Source: Hymenolepis diminuta (lineage: Eukaryota > Platyhelminthes > Cestoda > Cyclophyllidea > Hymenolepididae). From it: 64,000 nucleotides of DNA. Shown piece by piece: positions 1 to 12,405 of the stretch. Within the stretch, counting starts at the first letter, position 1. Every line of letters begins with the position of its first letter. The DNA lies in assembly GCA_900708905.1 (NCBI GenBank), contig CAADRB010000011.1, positions 2,494,452 to 2,558,451 on the forward strand, given 5' to 3'. The notes below the pieces were generated by a model, which saw only the letters and a list, made by a program, of their open reading frames with translations, was not told the origin of the DNA and ran no database searches. The position numbers and the translations under genes were made by a program.

Positions 1-350
1 TTCTTAACCTTGCTGTAAATGGCGTTCCTCCAGCTCTCTAATCAAACGCGGTCATATTCCATTTTTCTTCGGAACCAACACATCGAATTCACGCAGTTGG
101 ACTTGTCATAAGTAATAATAATTGTTTTAGCTTTTTCGTGAATCTCCCATTTTAATGAAATAATAAATAATAAAGCATAATTAAGCTTTGTTGCAGACGT
201 ATTTGCCAAATATCTTTTTTTTTCACTTCCCTAGTATGGTAGTTTTCATGAAAGCGGATTCAGGATTCACTCCAACCACCCCATATTAATCTCCTCTCTT
301 TGATTGATTAAATATTTAAAACTGGAAAAAAATATTCTAAATCTTGTAGA
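1..350. other. Left edge, no gene seen
   Basis: AT-rich sequence with no supportable open frame. It lies downstream of the minus-strand BTB-BACK gene, beyond the LTR. I looked for kelch repeats on the minus strand, which would be expected if that gene were a longer kelch-like gene, and found none that convinced me. Confidence 0.5.
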
Positions 351-922
351 GGGTCACCAGTTTGTAGCGGCAGATGGCTAACGGTAAATGAAAGAAAAAG
401 AACACCAAGGATTGCATTGACCAGGTTGTATTGAACAAAACTCAGTAGAGAGTCTCAAGGGAAAATAGAGAATTGGAAGAGAAGGATTGAGCAACGGGAG
501 ATGCGTCTGACGGGCTAGGGTTCCCTCAGGTGTGTATGTGTAATGGAAGGCTGTTTATAACCGACACTTCGGGTGAGGACACGCATAAGGATATGGTTGT
601 ATGCGCGCTTTAATTGGTCGGGACGATTTTAGGAAAAGGAAGGGCCGGTGCAGACAGGACTGGTTAGTAGCGGGGTTGATTAAGCGGTGTCTGCTACTAT
701 CGTCTGAGGTATGTTTACTTTTTCCGGGTCGATGAGACATAGGCAAGCTGAGGACACACGATGTTTGTTTATGGAGTGCTTGGGTCGCAGGAATGGTTAA
801 AGGCTTACAGAGATCACTTATGAGGACAAGATAATCAGATTTGGTGATGATTAGGAATGGTGTAAGATAAAATACTTCGGAGAAGAGGGATTCATTCTTC
901 AATCTCATTATCAGTTCTGACA
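351..922 (-). mobile_element. LTR (about 560 bp) plus primer binding site of a CsRn1-like Gypsy element
   Basis: Read on the minus strand, the LTR runs from TGTCAG (starting at 922) to GCTACA (ending at 363). After a 3-base spacer comes TGGTGACCC (359-351). That matches the complement of the 3' end of animal tRNA-Trp, the primer of the CsRn1/Kabuki clade of Gypsy elements (established knowledge). A copy about 85% identical by eye lies on the plus strand at about 23320-23878. Internal retroelement sequence stops right after the primer site, so this is a truncated 5' end. A TTATAAA motif inside the LTR could be its promoter TATA box. The 117-residue open frame across it is not a gene. Confidence 0.7.
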
Positions 923-1294
923 GTGAAATTCATTTTAGACCGATAAAGAGAACATATGGACAGTCTTATCAAGCACTCAAATATAAACTGAAAAGCGACT
1001 ACACGAATAATTCTGAGTAAGATCAAAGAAAAATACGAGAGAAACTCGTAAAATCTATAAAAACAAATTTCCTATTTCTTTTTCCAATTTGGATCATATA
1101 ATATATGCCAAATTTATAAATACATAGAAAATTTATTTGATAGGCACACTTAAAAGTTGAAAACTGATAGCTAGTAAATTCAACCTCACAGGTTAATTCG
1201 TGAATTACAATCTCATTACTCAAAGAATAAAGCGGCAAATTAAGTTACTTAAATTAGAGGCTAAGTACAGTACAATAACAGGTAGATAAATAGA
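923..1294. other. Spacer between LTR and BTB-BACK gene
   Basis: AT-rich sequence without coding signal. On the minus strand it is the downstream flank of the BTB-BACK gene, and AATAAA-like motifs occur on that strand near 1132. Confidence 0.4.
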
Positions 1295-2208
1295 TCATGT
1301 GCTTAATCCCACAGATGAACATAAATCACAAAATTTCAACCACATAATCGATAATTTCGATGGTCTTTTGACTTGCCTGCATTGCTGAATAGATCCAATC
1401 GCTGTATTAGATTGCCAGATTTGTATCAGGGTCGCTCTGGTAACATGAGTCAAATTAATGGAGGAGATCACCGTTTTGAAATCCCGAACTCTATCACTTA
1501 AATCTCCTTCTTGAAAACCAGAATTCAACCATTTCGAAGTAGCTTGGAGTTTCAAGTCTTCTGTTTGCAGAATTCTATTAAGAAGGAGTTTAAGAGAACC
1601 CGATGTAGTTTTGGCAAGAAAGTCCCTTCTCTGATAGAGTTCTGTAAAATTCGTTGTTACAGTTGGCAAACAGAGACCAATAAGTTCTTCATTCTCAGTT
1701 GAATTTGCTACGGACCAAACGCCTAAAATATTATCTAGGGATAATCTTTTAAGCTCTGAAAGATTAGTCCGAACCTACCTTGTTTTCAGATATTCAATGC
1801 ACCAAGAAATGATTCTTTGTGAACCAAGATTATGCCCCATTAGAAATAGTCTTAGAACATTTTCAGAAGTTATTAACAATCTTCCAGAATAGGCATAGTT
1901 GATAATAGCCTCAACAATACTGAAAGTTATGGATTACATGACTTACTCACGTGAAAACCTCTTTAATTCCAATGTGATTGAACCCTCACCTCTTAGCTTA
2001 TTTAAAAGTACTGGAAACCTTGTCAACAAAACTAATCGATGAGCCCTTAATACAATTCCCTCTTGAGTCTGAAGAATTGAATATCTCTGAAAAACTGACT
2101 TCTTACTACAATACGCAGATCCAATAAATCTCCCTGATCACGAATATGAATCAAACTTTCACAGGGCAAATATCCAATTATTTCATCAGTAAATTCAAGT
2201 TCATTCAT
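1295..2208 (-). CDS. BTB-BACK domain protein (kelch-like family, no kelch repeats seen)
   Basis: Inferred exons (minus strand): 2208-2107, 2068-1959, 1919-1779 and 1745-1295, giving 267 residues. The reading is continuous over three introns of 38, 39 and 33 nt. The BTB domain (about residues 17-100) shows DLLDLRIV, then LRAHRLVLLTRFPVLLNKL, then VEAIINYAYSGRL; the BTB-BACK linker reads RIISWCIEYLKTR. The BACK domain (about 120-235) shows LSLDNILGVWSVAN and LLLNRILQTEDL. Such proteins dimerise through BTB and usually act as cullin-3 substrate adaptors. This frame stops at 1297 before any kelch propeller. The second intron needs a weak donor (GTTTTC), and a GC-type donor near 1376 could extend the protein. 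It may be a short BTB-BACK gene, a truncated kelch-like gene or a young pseudogene; the frame is intact. Confidence 0.7.
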
Positions 2209-4128
2209 TTGTAGGTGACTTAACTGCAACAGGCTGTTTAGGCAATAATAATTAAGCGCGCTGGATTGAGTCTAATAAAGTATGAGACGGTTACACAACT
2301 ATCAAGACATAGGGCCTTGGTTGACCTTGAGAAGAGGAAGGCGCTTAAAGCAAATAGGCATACATGTATATAGATGCCATTTTAATTTTTAACTGATTCA
2401 CATAAAAGGTCTCCTTCATCTATTTCAAATAAGCAATTTTTACATAGTCATTAAATAAACAACGAAAAGATGATGCAAACGTGTTCTATTTTTATTTAAT
2501 TATATCAATTTTTGAGTGACGGTTTTAGAGCTTCAAATAACTCATAAGATATAAAGATGAGCTGGAAATCTTTCTGCCTCCTCCAACGCTATGATGAAGA
2601 TGAATGGCCAATTTCGGTTTTATTGGAGATATTTGGAGATATTTTGCAGTGTCTTTGTATTTTTTTGAACGCCGTAAAGATTTATTATAGCATGCTCTCT
2701 TGAACCAAAATTAAGTGAAATAGTTCGGTGTGTTTTTCATAATGACATTTCTTCTGTGAATTTACTACTTATTAAATCCGCGGAAGAGATAGATAGAGCT
2801 GTAAATTAGGGATATAATACAAGATTTCAAAATAAAAGGGATATACTGTAATGTGTGCCATATAGACGAAAACTCGTCATTAATGTCGCTGGAACAGTTC
2901 GGAGGTGGCTGGGAAAGCCGCCTCAATTTATTAGTAATAACATTCAGCTTATGCACTGATTTTTCTTCCTGAGACGTCAGTCGTATCAAATCGTTAATGT
3001 CTCCAGTATTGACTGGGTGCTGCTGCTGGAGAGATGAAAATTGTTATACTTGCTCTGAAATTCGAACACGTAATCGGAGGCTTAAAAAATTAGAAATACT
3101 AAAAACGAATGTACACTTAGAAAAATAGATTTATTTCCTTTGCGCATCACCGCAAAGATCAGGCCGAAGAGAATTTAGTTAGCATGTAATCCACATACGG
3201 GTGCTAACAGAATTAAAACTTTAAATCCGAAGACAATGACCCCAAACCGCCTCTGAACAAATTGTTATGTATGGTGAATTTGATTTTTATGGTTACATCT
3301 AGCGCTAAATTAATCAGTGGTTGGAAGGTCTGAAAAAAGTAACTCATTTGCAATTCAGTAAATAGTTTTCTCACTAACATATTATTAGCCCACAAATCAG
3401 AATAGGAAAATTAGATGACTTTCTGAATGTACGGATCAAAATGTGATCAGAAACCTTCTAACTGATTTTGAATGAACTTTAAATTCTTTTATCCTAGTTA
3501 GAACTGCTATTACCACAAAAGGAATATTGTGAACTTTAATAATTTTTCGTTATATTATGAGAATAGATATACAAATCAGCTTTATGTATATATATAACGC
3601 CTTCTAATGCATTATATTCCGTAAAATTTATTCTAATTAGATACCCTTGTTGCTGTTACAAAAGTTGTATTTTTATAAAATGAAAAAAATTTTCTAGATC
3701 TGTCCAGTCGTTATTTTCATCCATGAAGACTCAAGTACACAAATTCTTAACTTTAATGAGAGAACGTGTTTAATCCTTGTAATTGCAAGTAGTAAGCATT
3801 TTACTTTGGTTTATGAAAAATTTTCAATACCTAAATTATAGTTTCCAGCATATTTGATTAAGAAAATTAAGTTATATAATGCCTTATTTTAAGCTGTTAT
3901 TTTGCTTAAATCTCATTCGCATAATTTCTCTTAAGAATTCTTTTAATGCCACCGTTTTCTTTTCGATTTTTAACTGTATCGGGTCTGCCGCGTGAGTTTT
4001 TTTCTAAGCGTGTCAGTGTGATCTTTATTTAAGTCTTTTATGGATAAGTTGGGTGCAGATTGTTGTTAATCAAAAGTATTCGATCTAAATATTTGGTTTT
4101 TTTTGTGTTCCTTGGCTTACTACAGATA
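2209..4128. other. Intergenic region between divergent BTB-BACK and GDPD genes
   Basis: About 1.9 kb of AT-rich sequence with only short chance frames. It should hold the promoters of both divergent genes, but I recognise no defined element. A C-T-rich tract ending in CTACAG at 4125, four bases before the GDPD start codon, looks like a splice acceptor. Confidence 0.5.
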
Positions 4129-7100
4129 ATGATTACTGAGAGTGTAGCATTAGCAGTGGGTGTTTACTGTGCTCTTTCCTTCATTCTTCTTCGATATCCT
4201 ACTTTGCTTCACAAGAAAAAGACTACAGAAATACAGGTTACAGTCGTTTGCCATAGAGGAGGCTCTGGTGAATTCGTTGAAAATACTATTCATGCATTTA
4301 CGAGGTAATTTTTTATTGTTCTCCATACACATATCGTTTTAACTCGATCTGCTCATATCGTTAACCGATGTTTTTATGTTTTTCCTACTTTTTATGCGCA
4401 ATAAAAATAACAAATTACATTTTCCATTCGTAAATGTGATGTTTTCTGTCTTACATTCTTGTTGCATTGGTTATTTTTTCGTTTTTTTGTTTTTGTATCC
4501 ACTGCGTCTCCGAGCAACTAATGTCTTGCTTTCATTAAAATGAAGCAGTCGAAAGGATAGTTTAGCATATCGATATTAAAATCTTTGATCGATTATGCTA
4601 TTTTTATATATTCAGTGCGGTGGAATTGGGTGCTGACATGCTTGAAATTGACTGCCAGCTTACCAAAGACGAGGAAGTTGTCGTCAGCCATGACAACGAC
4701 CTCTCACGCGGTACAGGCGTTGCTAAACATATCAGTGACCTAAATTTCGATGAACTACCTCAATACAAAGATACTCTCGAAGTAACCTTCGGATTTGGTA
4801 AATAATCACAAACTAACCAATAACAACTTATGATATTTGCTATTTTGTTTTGATAGCCAGTCCTAATCAGTGTTTTGAATTTGATCCAATTCGCGTACCA
4901 CTCATTGCGTTTTCGTCTTCCCTAGTTTTGAAAAATTAATTAGTCGACAATATTTGTATGATAGATCTTTTTATTACCAATTTGTCATTTTTCTTTTCTC
5001 TTTACTTTATGAGAACATTTTTAGCTTAATTCCAAGTACTGTTTTTCACCTACCTTTTACTTATTAACTAGATTTGGTGATGGAAAAGTGGAATGCTCAT
5101 TCGAATACTTTGGATTACTGAGTTTTAGACAAATCAATTTGTTTGACGGAATCACACAGTATTCAACACAAAAGTACATTAATTATTTATAAAAGAAAAC
5201 TACAGAATAGGTAGTACATATAGAGTTTTTCGACCAGTGGAAAATTGGTACACTTGCAAATGAATGTGGAAAATCAGATATGAACATGATTAGGTATAAA
5301 GCATCCGGATGCACATATGTGAATGAGAAATCGATTAAGAATTTGGATTATTACACTTTCTTCGCTTGTACTTTTCAAATATTACCTTTGGAACTCGTCG
5401 ATTATCTTCTATTTATGAATAAAACGTGTGATTATTAATTATCAGGCCATAGCATGTAGCTTTCGTTCTACGCTTTATTTTCAGGTCTGGAGATGATGCT
5501 TTAGTAATACGCAAGCGGAAGCTGTTTGCAAATTTCTATTATGAGGAGGCATTTGTGCATGGAAAACAGTATCCTAAACGGATGGTACTGGGAGGGCTAG
5601 AGTAAAAGTGGATGAAGTCAGGGCATCAACAGTCTTAATTTATTTGATTTGAGTGCATTTTCTCGTGTTTTAAATATCACAATAAGATCGATTAATTATG
5701 TAAAATGGTCGGTCTTATCATTTCAATTCGTTGTAGCGTTATTAAAAAATAATTTTATCGCTTTGCAAGAGAACAGTTTCTTTTAGGGGTAGAAACTCAT
5801 GTCATAATTTAATATTTCTAACATATTTCTGCTTCCTGCTATAAATTACTATTAACATGTACATTGCTTCCTGTGTCCACATGAGTAGTTAACCGAGTAG
5901 CTTTTTCAAGTTAATTACTTTAACTTACCTAATCATTTTTCACTTAGTTATTGTAAATGTCGCATCCGGGGTATCAGTGTTGGACCACATGATACTCCCT
6001 TTGAGGCATGGCAATTTGAGTATGATTGACCTTCTCCTGCCCTCAAATGCGTCGTTTTTCTACCTAATTAGTTGTAATTGACACAATATGAAATTGTGTA
6101 GACTGGACCAGATGTGTTCTCTTTGATGCGCTCTAGGGTTTTTTACGTATTTCACGATACATTACCCTAACATAACTGGTTGTACTTAAGTGATACAATA
6201 ACAACAATGTATCCACTCGCTTCGATCTGTGGCTGAGAACAGATCAAATTTTATTTTCAATCGCTTTTGATATACCACTCGTATTTTCAGTGATCTCTCG
6301 ACTTAATAGGGACTTTGTTTCCTGCCTATCATTTAGTACACTGAGCGTGTCCCAGAATCTTTTTGTTTATATTAGTCGTCTCTTAAAACATGGACAAGAG
6401 ACACCGAAGACACAGTCCTTTTTATCTTAATTGAGTAGACTTTTGGCTTTTCGATAAAAAGACTGACGATTAAGGATCATGGAATGGTTGGATGTCCCAG
6501 GAATTTCTAATTTTGTACCCCGACATGTTCTATCGTGTGAATGAAGTCTCCTCGTTGCTATTACTACTTATTAACCAATGGATTATATATGCAAGTTGTA
6601 TACAAACAGAAATGCCTTCTATCTAAGGGAGCAGTTTTGAGCTTTCAGTAAGCTCCCAGTCTTTTTCTTCTGAGCTATCATGTCTTTGATATGCTTTATT
6701 ATTTGAGTGGCATTTAGGCTTAACATTAGAAGACATGAGAGTCTTTCAAAATTTACCCTGAGGTAAGGACGGATAAGTTTGGATTTTTGTGTTAGAGCCT
6801 TTTTGAACTCTCCAATAAGTGAGACGATGTGAGGTCTTACCCATTTTTACCAAAGAAAGCTATGCATATCCTTTTAATATTATCAGGCTTATTAAAGTAC
6901 TTCATTAAATGTTGTAATATCTAGTCCTCTAGTGTCTGGCCACATGGTAAATTCCCTTTAATGCACGGTGACCTGATTGTTCTTGGCTCTTCCTTGTTGT
7001 TAAGTGTATCTTTTTTGTTTGCTAAGATGTAATAACGTTAAGATGCGTTTCTTATAAGCAGCTCCAAATACGTTACAGATATCTCTGTAAATATCTCAAG

Positions 7101-8190
7101 CTCATTTATGAAGACGTTTTCCAACACTTGTCGTCAGTGAATAGAGGGGTATATGGAGCCTACTTAGCGAGAAATTTAAGCTCTCTGCGTTTTGTCGTTC
7201 CATCTACTGGATTTGCCTCGACGGACATCAAACACGTGATCTCTGGCTTCATTGATGGTCACCTTAACTGCCGAGCCACCGGCGCACAATACCGATCAGA
7301 TACTTCTTTTTTCTACACTATAGACCCATGAAGTTGCCAGTTTTGCTTTATGTATTCTCATATCCCGTATCCATTTATTTAAAATCTGATCGTTCTTCAT
7401 TTCAGGCAGAGTATGCAAAGCAAAGGAAGGTGTTCCTCGAAGCATTCCTCTTTTACGCACAGTTTTTGAGCGTTTTCCTCAAGTTCCCATCAATATTGAT
7501 ATCAAGACAGACAGCGATGTGTTGATCAAAAAGGTTTCCCACATGATTGAAGAATTCAGTCGTCGTGATATCACAGTTTGGGGCAGTTTTTCGGATGAAA
7601 TTAATCGGAAGTGCCGACTAGTCAACCCCAGGATCGCGACATTTGTGCCAATTAAACGAACCATCATGATGATCGCTGCTTACTACGTTGGTCTCTTACC
7701 TTTCCTTTCACTTCCTGATGGATTCTACGAGGTCCCATTGGTCCCCTTATTTGGGTTTGTTTAGGCTTTCCTCCTCTTGAGTGATGTTACTCTTTAGCCG
7801 AATGCAAAATGTTGCCGATTATATTAAATCTCGAATCAGTAGGATCCCGGCTTTCCTTAAATTCGGTTATTCAGACGATGATATTTTTGAATTTGTAGTT
7901 AATTTTGTTGATCAGTAAGTTGAATTTGGTTTAGTGATAACTTCGATTTAGTTGTTTAATGTCCAGGAAAATGGTTGACCACTTGCGAGCCCGTGGACTT
8001 AAGGTAAGTGCAAATCGACTCATTGATTTAATCCATTTTCTAGGTTTTCTTTTGGGTTTGTAACAGGGAGGAGGATTTTGATAGGGCGTTTGCTATGGGT
8101 CGCGTTGCTGTAGTAACGGATTATCCCAGTGAACTCTTGAAGTATCTCCAGAATCATTCAGAAATTGAGCGCCCATCTATGAACTCTTGA
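4129..8190 (+). CDS. GDPD1: Glycerophosphodiester phosphodiesterase, GDPD1/GDPD3 (GDE4/GDE7) type
   Basis: Six exons (4129-4304, 4616-4797, 7406-7754, 7798-7914, 7967-8003, 8044-8190) give 335 residues, the usual length of the family, with all phases matching. The family hydrolyses lysophospholipids or glycerophosphodiesters; animal GDE4/GDE7 act as lysophospholipase D (known for the family). Catalytic features seen: His42 in HRGGSGE, the acidic pair E69/D71 in LEIDC, and His84 in VVVSHD. An N-terminal membrane segment (about 5-22) followed by RYPTLLHKK, and a second hydrophobic stretch (205-220), match the vertebrate enzymes and support this start. Introns vary from 40, 43 and 52 nt to 2.6 kb. 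The 43-nt intron uses a weak GTTTGT donor. GDPD1 and GDPD3 cannot be told apart here. Confidence 0.92.
5965..6165 (+). repeat. Dispersed repeat family C, copy 1 (GDPD intron 2)
   Basis: Starts with CAGTGTTGGACCACATGAT and contains a block ending TGATTGACCTTCTCCTGCCC. Related copies: a shorter one at about 6930-7000, one at 25790-25985, and one in reverse orientation at about 44770-44925. It has no open frame and looks like a short interspersed or fragmented transposon. Confidence 0.6.
6930..7000 (+). repeat. Dispersed repeat family C, short copy
   Basis: Resembles the first 65 or so bases of the copy at 5965 (GTCTGGCCACATGGTAAATT and so on), less than 1 kb away in the same GDPD intron. Divergence is high. 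Confidence 0.4.
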
Positions 8191-10085
8191 TCTTTTGTTT
8201 TTTTTCACTCTTTTTCGTTGGCCTTTTCGTAAACGATAGAATATATTGTAACCTCTTTTTCGTCTTGAAAATGTGTTAAAAGTTTTATGAGCTGAATATG
8301 CCTGTCATTTGATGAGGTGGTACATAATTCGAGGTGCTTATTACCAATTTTCATAGGATATTTTGAGCTACAAAAGATTGTGTAACATTGTAAAGTTCTG
8401 CCGCACTTTATATTGGAATTTAACGTTTTTCATCCCTGCCAACCCAATACAAATTTACACCTCATGAGTGTCTTTTTCCAGTTGACTTCGGCGTTCAGAA
8501 TGTTGTATGCTTTGGTGACACTGCGGTTGACATGTCCATCTGGGAAGTAAGAGCCGCAGGTTCGATATACATGTACACCCGGCGATCGTAATGGCCCCCT
8601 GGACCGGTTGAGTTTGACAAATAAAAGAGTTGGGAGGATTGGAGTTTATCATCAGGAATCTATGGCTTGGAGAAGTGTTCGAATACACCCTTAAATGGAT
8701 CTGTGAACGTGTGTCGGCTATTATGGTCGCCTGCGTCTACAGAGTCAAGATTTAACTTTCGTTTGACATCGCCATTATCATCTTCCTTGTTCCTGTAGAG
8801 TAACAGTACGCCGGTGCTCCGCTCTTGAGAGTGATTGCACAGAAATCATATTAACCAACGTGCAACCAAATCAGAGGTCGGAAAAGCGGTGCACATCCGA
8901 CGATGTGTGTGTGTCTAAACTTATTAGTTCTGAGGTAAATGGTTGACAAGAGGAATTATCGACCAATTGCGATCTTCCCGTTAGAGTTTTCTTAATGGGT
9001 TTGGGAACTATTCAAAGATGGCAGACTTATCGGGACATTTAATGAAATATTTTTGTATTGACACGGAGGCCATTCATACCAAAATGGATCAGTTTACAAT
9101 AATCGTAGGTCGTGGCAAGTGGTTGTCTCCTAATGGTAACTTAGTAACAGTATTAAGGTGAGGGTGGGTTGAATTCCGTCTCAAAGTCAATTAACTGACA
9201 CTCCCAATGTAGATAAAAAGGAGTCTGTATGTCATATTGGTAAGTATACAAGTGCGATTATGTTTCTGGCAGACGCTTGATAAACAGAAAGAGGTATATG
9301 GAACGTTGGGTCTAGGTAAAGAATGAAATGATTTTGTATAAATTACTTTGACGGTGGTCTGTCGAATTTCTGAAATTTTCATCTTATAGCTGTTTTCCCT
9401 ATCATAAATACCTCCTATCAAGAAACAAATGCATACGAAGTTATATACCTTAATATTATTGACGCGTGCCTAAAAAATTTACATTTATCGAATTAATACA
9501 TTCCATTAAAGGGCCTCAACAGTAGTACTTTTTTGGCTTTAAATCAATTAAAACGATGGAGTTTAGTTATCAAAATTCAAAGGTATCATCATTCATTTTC
9601 TATTCATCGATTAAGAATTTGGACGTAGAAAAAGTAATGGCCATAATATTTTACAGGCCTATGCATATTGGCGGTGTTGTTGCACATTAAACTGTTATCA
9701 AATTATAAAAATAACAATACACCTTGCATTAATATCATTATCTCTCGAAAATTTAATTAATTTAGATTTTCATGTATATAACGTCAACAAAATGAGCCCA
9801 TTACCACGTATCTACAAAGTAGATTCGCTAAATGTATTGCATCTTAATCCAGAGGTAAAATGATTAGTGAACAAGATTTAAGTATTTCAAAATTTTACAA
9901 ATACATCATTCGTCCACACATATTGTCAATGAAAACATTATACAGACAATAAAAATATTTTGTGAAATTGATTTTTGAATCAACTTAAAAACTCGATGTT
10001 ATTCAAAATATATTGTTTATATTGATACATTTCAGTTCACTTAGTTCAAGTCTGTGGTTTCACTTGCTTGTCTTTGTCATCAACG
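8191..10085. other. Intergenic region between GDPD and STEEP1
   Basis: No gene supported. An AATAAA at 8620 could end the GDPD transcript. A segment near 8500-8580 has a tRNA-like look, with GCAGGTTCGATAT resembling a pol III B box, and may be an old SINE head. The rest is AT-rich, with a small GT run near 8910. Confidence 0.4.
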
Positions 10086-12405
10086 ATGAATAAGGATTCC
10101 AAACCCCGTGTTAGAAAGCGTGTAACTCATATTGTCACTGACAACAAAGACAGACACAATTACGGTAGTGAAAAGCCTCTTTTTGTCTACTGCTGTATTT
10201 GTGGTCACATGGCTCTCATTCTCGACTGCCCTCTTGGCAAACTTCCCGAACGTCCTCGTGACAGGGCAAAGGTGATCGATGTCAAAAAGCACGCGCACAA
10301 GATTGTTGCCACTGAGGCAAGTGCATCTAGTTCTGTTTACATCCGCTGGGCTGACGGTATTGAGAAACAGTTTCGCCGCTATTGCAAAAGCTGCAATCTT
10401 CTCCTATTCTACAGACATGCTGTTAAGAATCATATTGCTGAGTTCATCGTTCGAGATGCTTTAACTCTTCAGGAGGGTAATATTGGTCTCTCAGCATCTG
10501 CCTTGGCAACAAGAACCGCGAAATTGGATGGTAATGACGCCGGAGAGGCAAATGTAAAATTGCTGACTGCCCTTGCATCACAAGCTGAAGCGTTGGCTCA
10601 GCAGGGAGGAAGTTCTCTTTCCTCGACTCTCAATCCTTTGACATTCGTGAACTCAGGAGCTAAACTGAGACGATCGGTTCAAAATCAGGAAACAACTCAG
10701 GGTGTTGATACCGCAGTTACCGTGTCAACAATAGAAGACGAAGAAGAGGAAGCCGAGGCGAAAGAGGTGGCGGATTCTTATGCCGCAAATGTTCGTGTCA
10801 TTGAGGCTCAGTTAATAAGAAGAGGAGTCATCAAACGTCGTCTTGTCGAAGAGGTAACCATTCTTTTTGTCTCGAAATTTTTATTGTGAAAATATTCAGG
10901 CAGCCATTAGTATACAGTCTAGAGGTTCTCTTATTTTAAATGAAAGTGGATTAAGATAAAGTTTTAATACTTTCTTCAATTCTACTTTTCTATATAATAG
11001 CACCTGGAAGTTCCATCCTATAATGAGTCCTTTTCCGTTTGAAAATATGTTGAGTCTCAACGTGTATGAAATTGGCTTTCAATTGCTAAAATGTTACTTT
11101 AGAATTGCTTTTCCTTTTTCACTCTGAAAATGGTTGATGGTGGGGAAATCACTGTTTTGTTATATGATCTAACCAGTTTTAAAAAGTTTATGATATTTTT
11201 GATTATTTAGTTTCACATGCTTCGTTTGTAAGTGCTCGACTATTTATCATTTTATTCTGATCGAGTTTGTCATTTTTAATGCATTTTATGGTTTTATTTG
11301 AGGCTCGATATCTTTGATGTCAATTTTTCGATGTTAAGGTTGTTGTAACAAAGTATTAATCTGCTCAGACCAAATGGTAACAAGCCTCAATGTTAGAAAA
11401 TGGAAGAGTAACTGTATATGTCCATTTAAGTCAACGAAAACTAGCATTGTTTTTTGGGGAGAGGTGAGGGTCTGATTACCACATTTTTAACAAAAGATAA
11501 TGAGGGGGTGCAAATGAGTCGTTTTCGACAGTTATCTTTAAGCAGTTGTAACAAAATCAAGTATAATTTCTCCTTCATTATCTACTTACTAGATCATTTT
11601 TAGGTGCAAATGTTCTTGTAACAAGTAGAATGGCTAAGAATCTAGCCTGTGACTTCGTAGATATATTACTAACTATTCCTTTCTTATAACTACTTGTCAT
11701 CACAAACGAAGATGGAGGAGACTCTTGGTTGAAGAGTACAAAGAGAAAATTCAGAGGAGCAAGAGAGTGGATGTAGTATGCCGTGCAATGGCATTAAAAT
11801 AAGCGTTTATATTAGTTCAGTCTGGGAAGACAGATTAACATTGGTCGGCGTCTAAAGTCCTTTCTGAAGGAGGTCATGGCAGGCACGACAGTAGTGGTAC
11901 CCAATGAGGGTCTTTAGCAGGAAGTTAAACAAATATGACAACAGGGACGTCCGAAATCCATTGTATGTTTTAACAGTCTTAAGTGATGTAGTGGTTTAGA
12001 GCAAATAGTTATCCATAAATCTTCGCATGCAATTTTTTAACTGCTCGAAAGTCCATTATTGGAAGAAGTGGTTTTAAGTTCCACATTACAGTTCTTGGGA
12101 GTCTTCGCATCATGTACTTCGCCACCTTTGCATTCAGACAGCTGTTTATCGACTTCATAATGTACGGGTAACTTGGCAGCTTCTTAAATTTTTAAATAAC
12201 TTATCAATCACCCTGGATTTCGTACTTTTTAATACCTTCCTTGTATGGGGAAGATATCTTAAAGATTTTAGGTTTTAAAACTGTTTTCGGCCATCTCTTT
12301 TAAACAGGCTTTCTTGCCTAAAATTAATTAGCCCTTTTTCTTGTCTTTTAGGCAAACGAGCAGGTCGCCAAACGCAGGATACGAGGAACTCTTATTGAAA
12401 AGTAA
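10086..12405 (+). CDS. STEEP1: STEEP1 homologue (STING ER exit protein, CXorf56 family)
   Basis: Two exons (10086-10853 and 12352-12405, phase 0 junction) give 273 residues. Mammalian STEEP1 promotes COPII-mediated export of STING from the ER and recruits a PI3K complex (literature). Family signatures seen: EKPLFVYCCICGHMALILDC near residue 35, LPERPRDRAKVIDVKKHAHK, two CxxC pairs (CCIC and CKSC) that could bind zinc, and the near-invariant VTVSTIEDEEEEAEAKEVADSYA. The tail is VAKRRIRGTLIEK in place of the vertebrate KGTLIDNQFK-like end. It is about 50 residues longer than the human protein, mainly from an Ala/Ser/Leu-rich insert at about 125-190. The start at 10086 gives MNKDSKPRV; the open frame extends upstream without another ATG. 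Confidence 0.93.

Noticed and set aside
1..120. Minus-strand frame with W and M spaced somewhat like a kelch repeat
   Set aside because: No GG pair or Tyr-Asp pattern and an internal stop; not enough to extend the BTB-BACK gene.
555..908. 117-residue open frame on the minus strand
   Set aside because: It lies wholly inside the LTR; a similar frame at 23463-23666 in the other LTR copy is also non-coding.
4857..4940. Exon-like frame ASPNQCFEFDPIRVPL after an AG, in GDPD intron 2
   Set aside because: It would break homology with the family; exon 2 joins directly in phase to 7406, where RVCKAKEGVPRSIPLL continues the conserved sequence.
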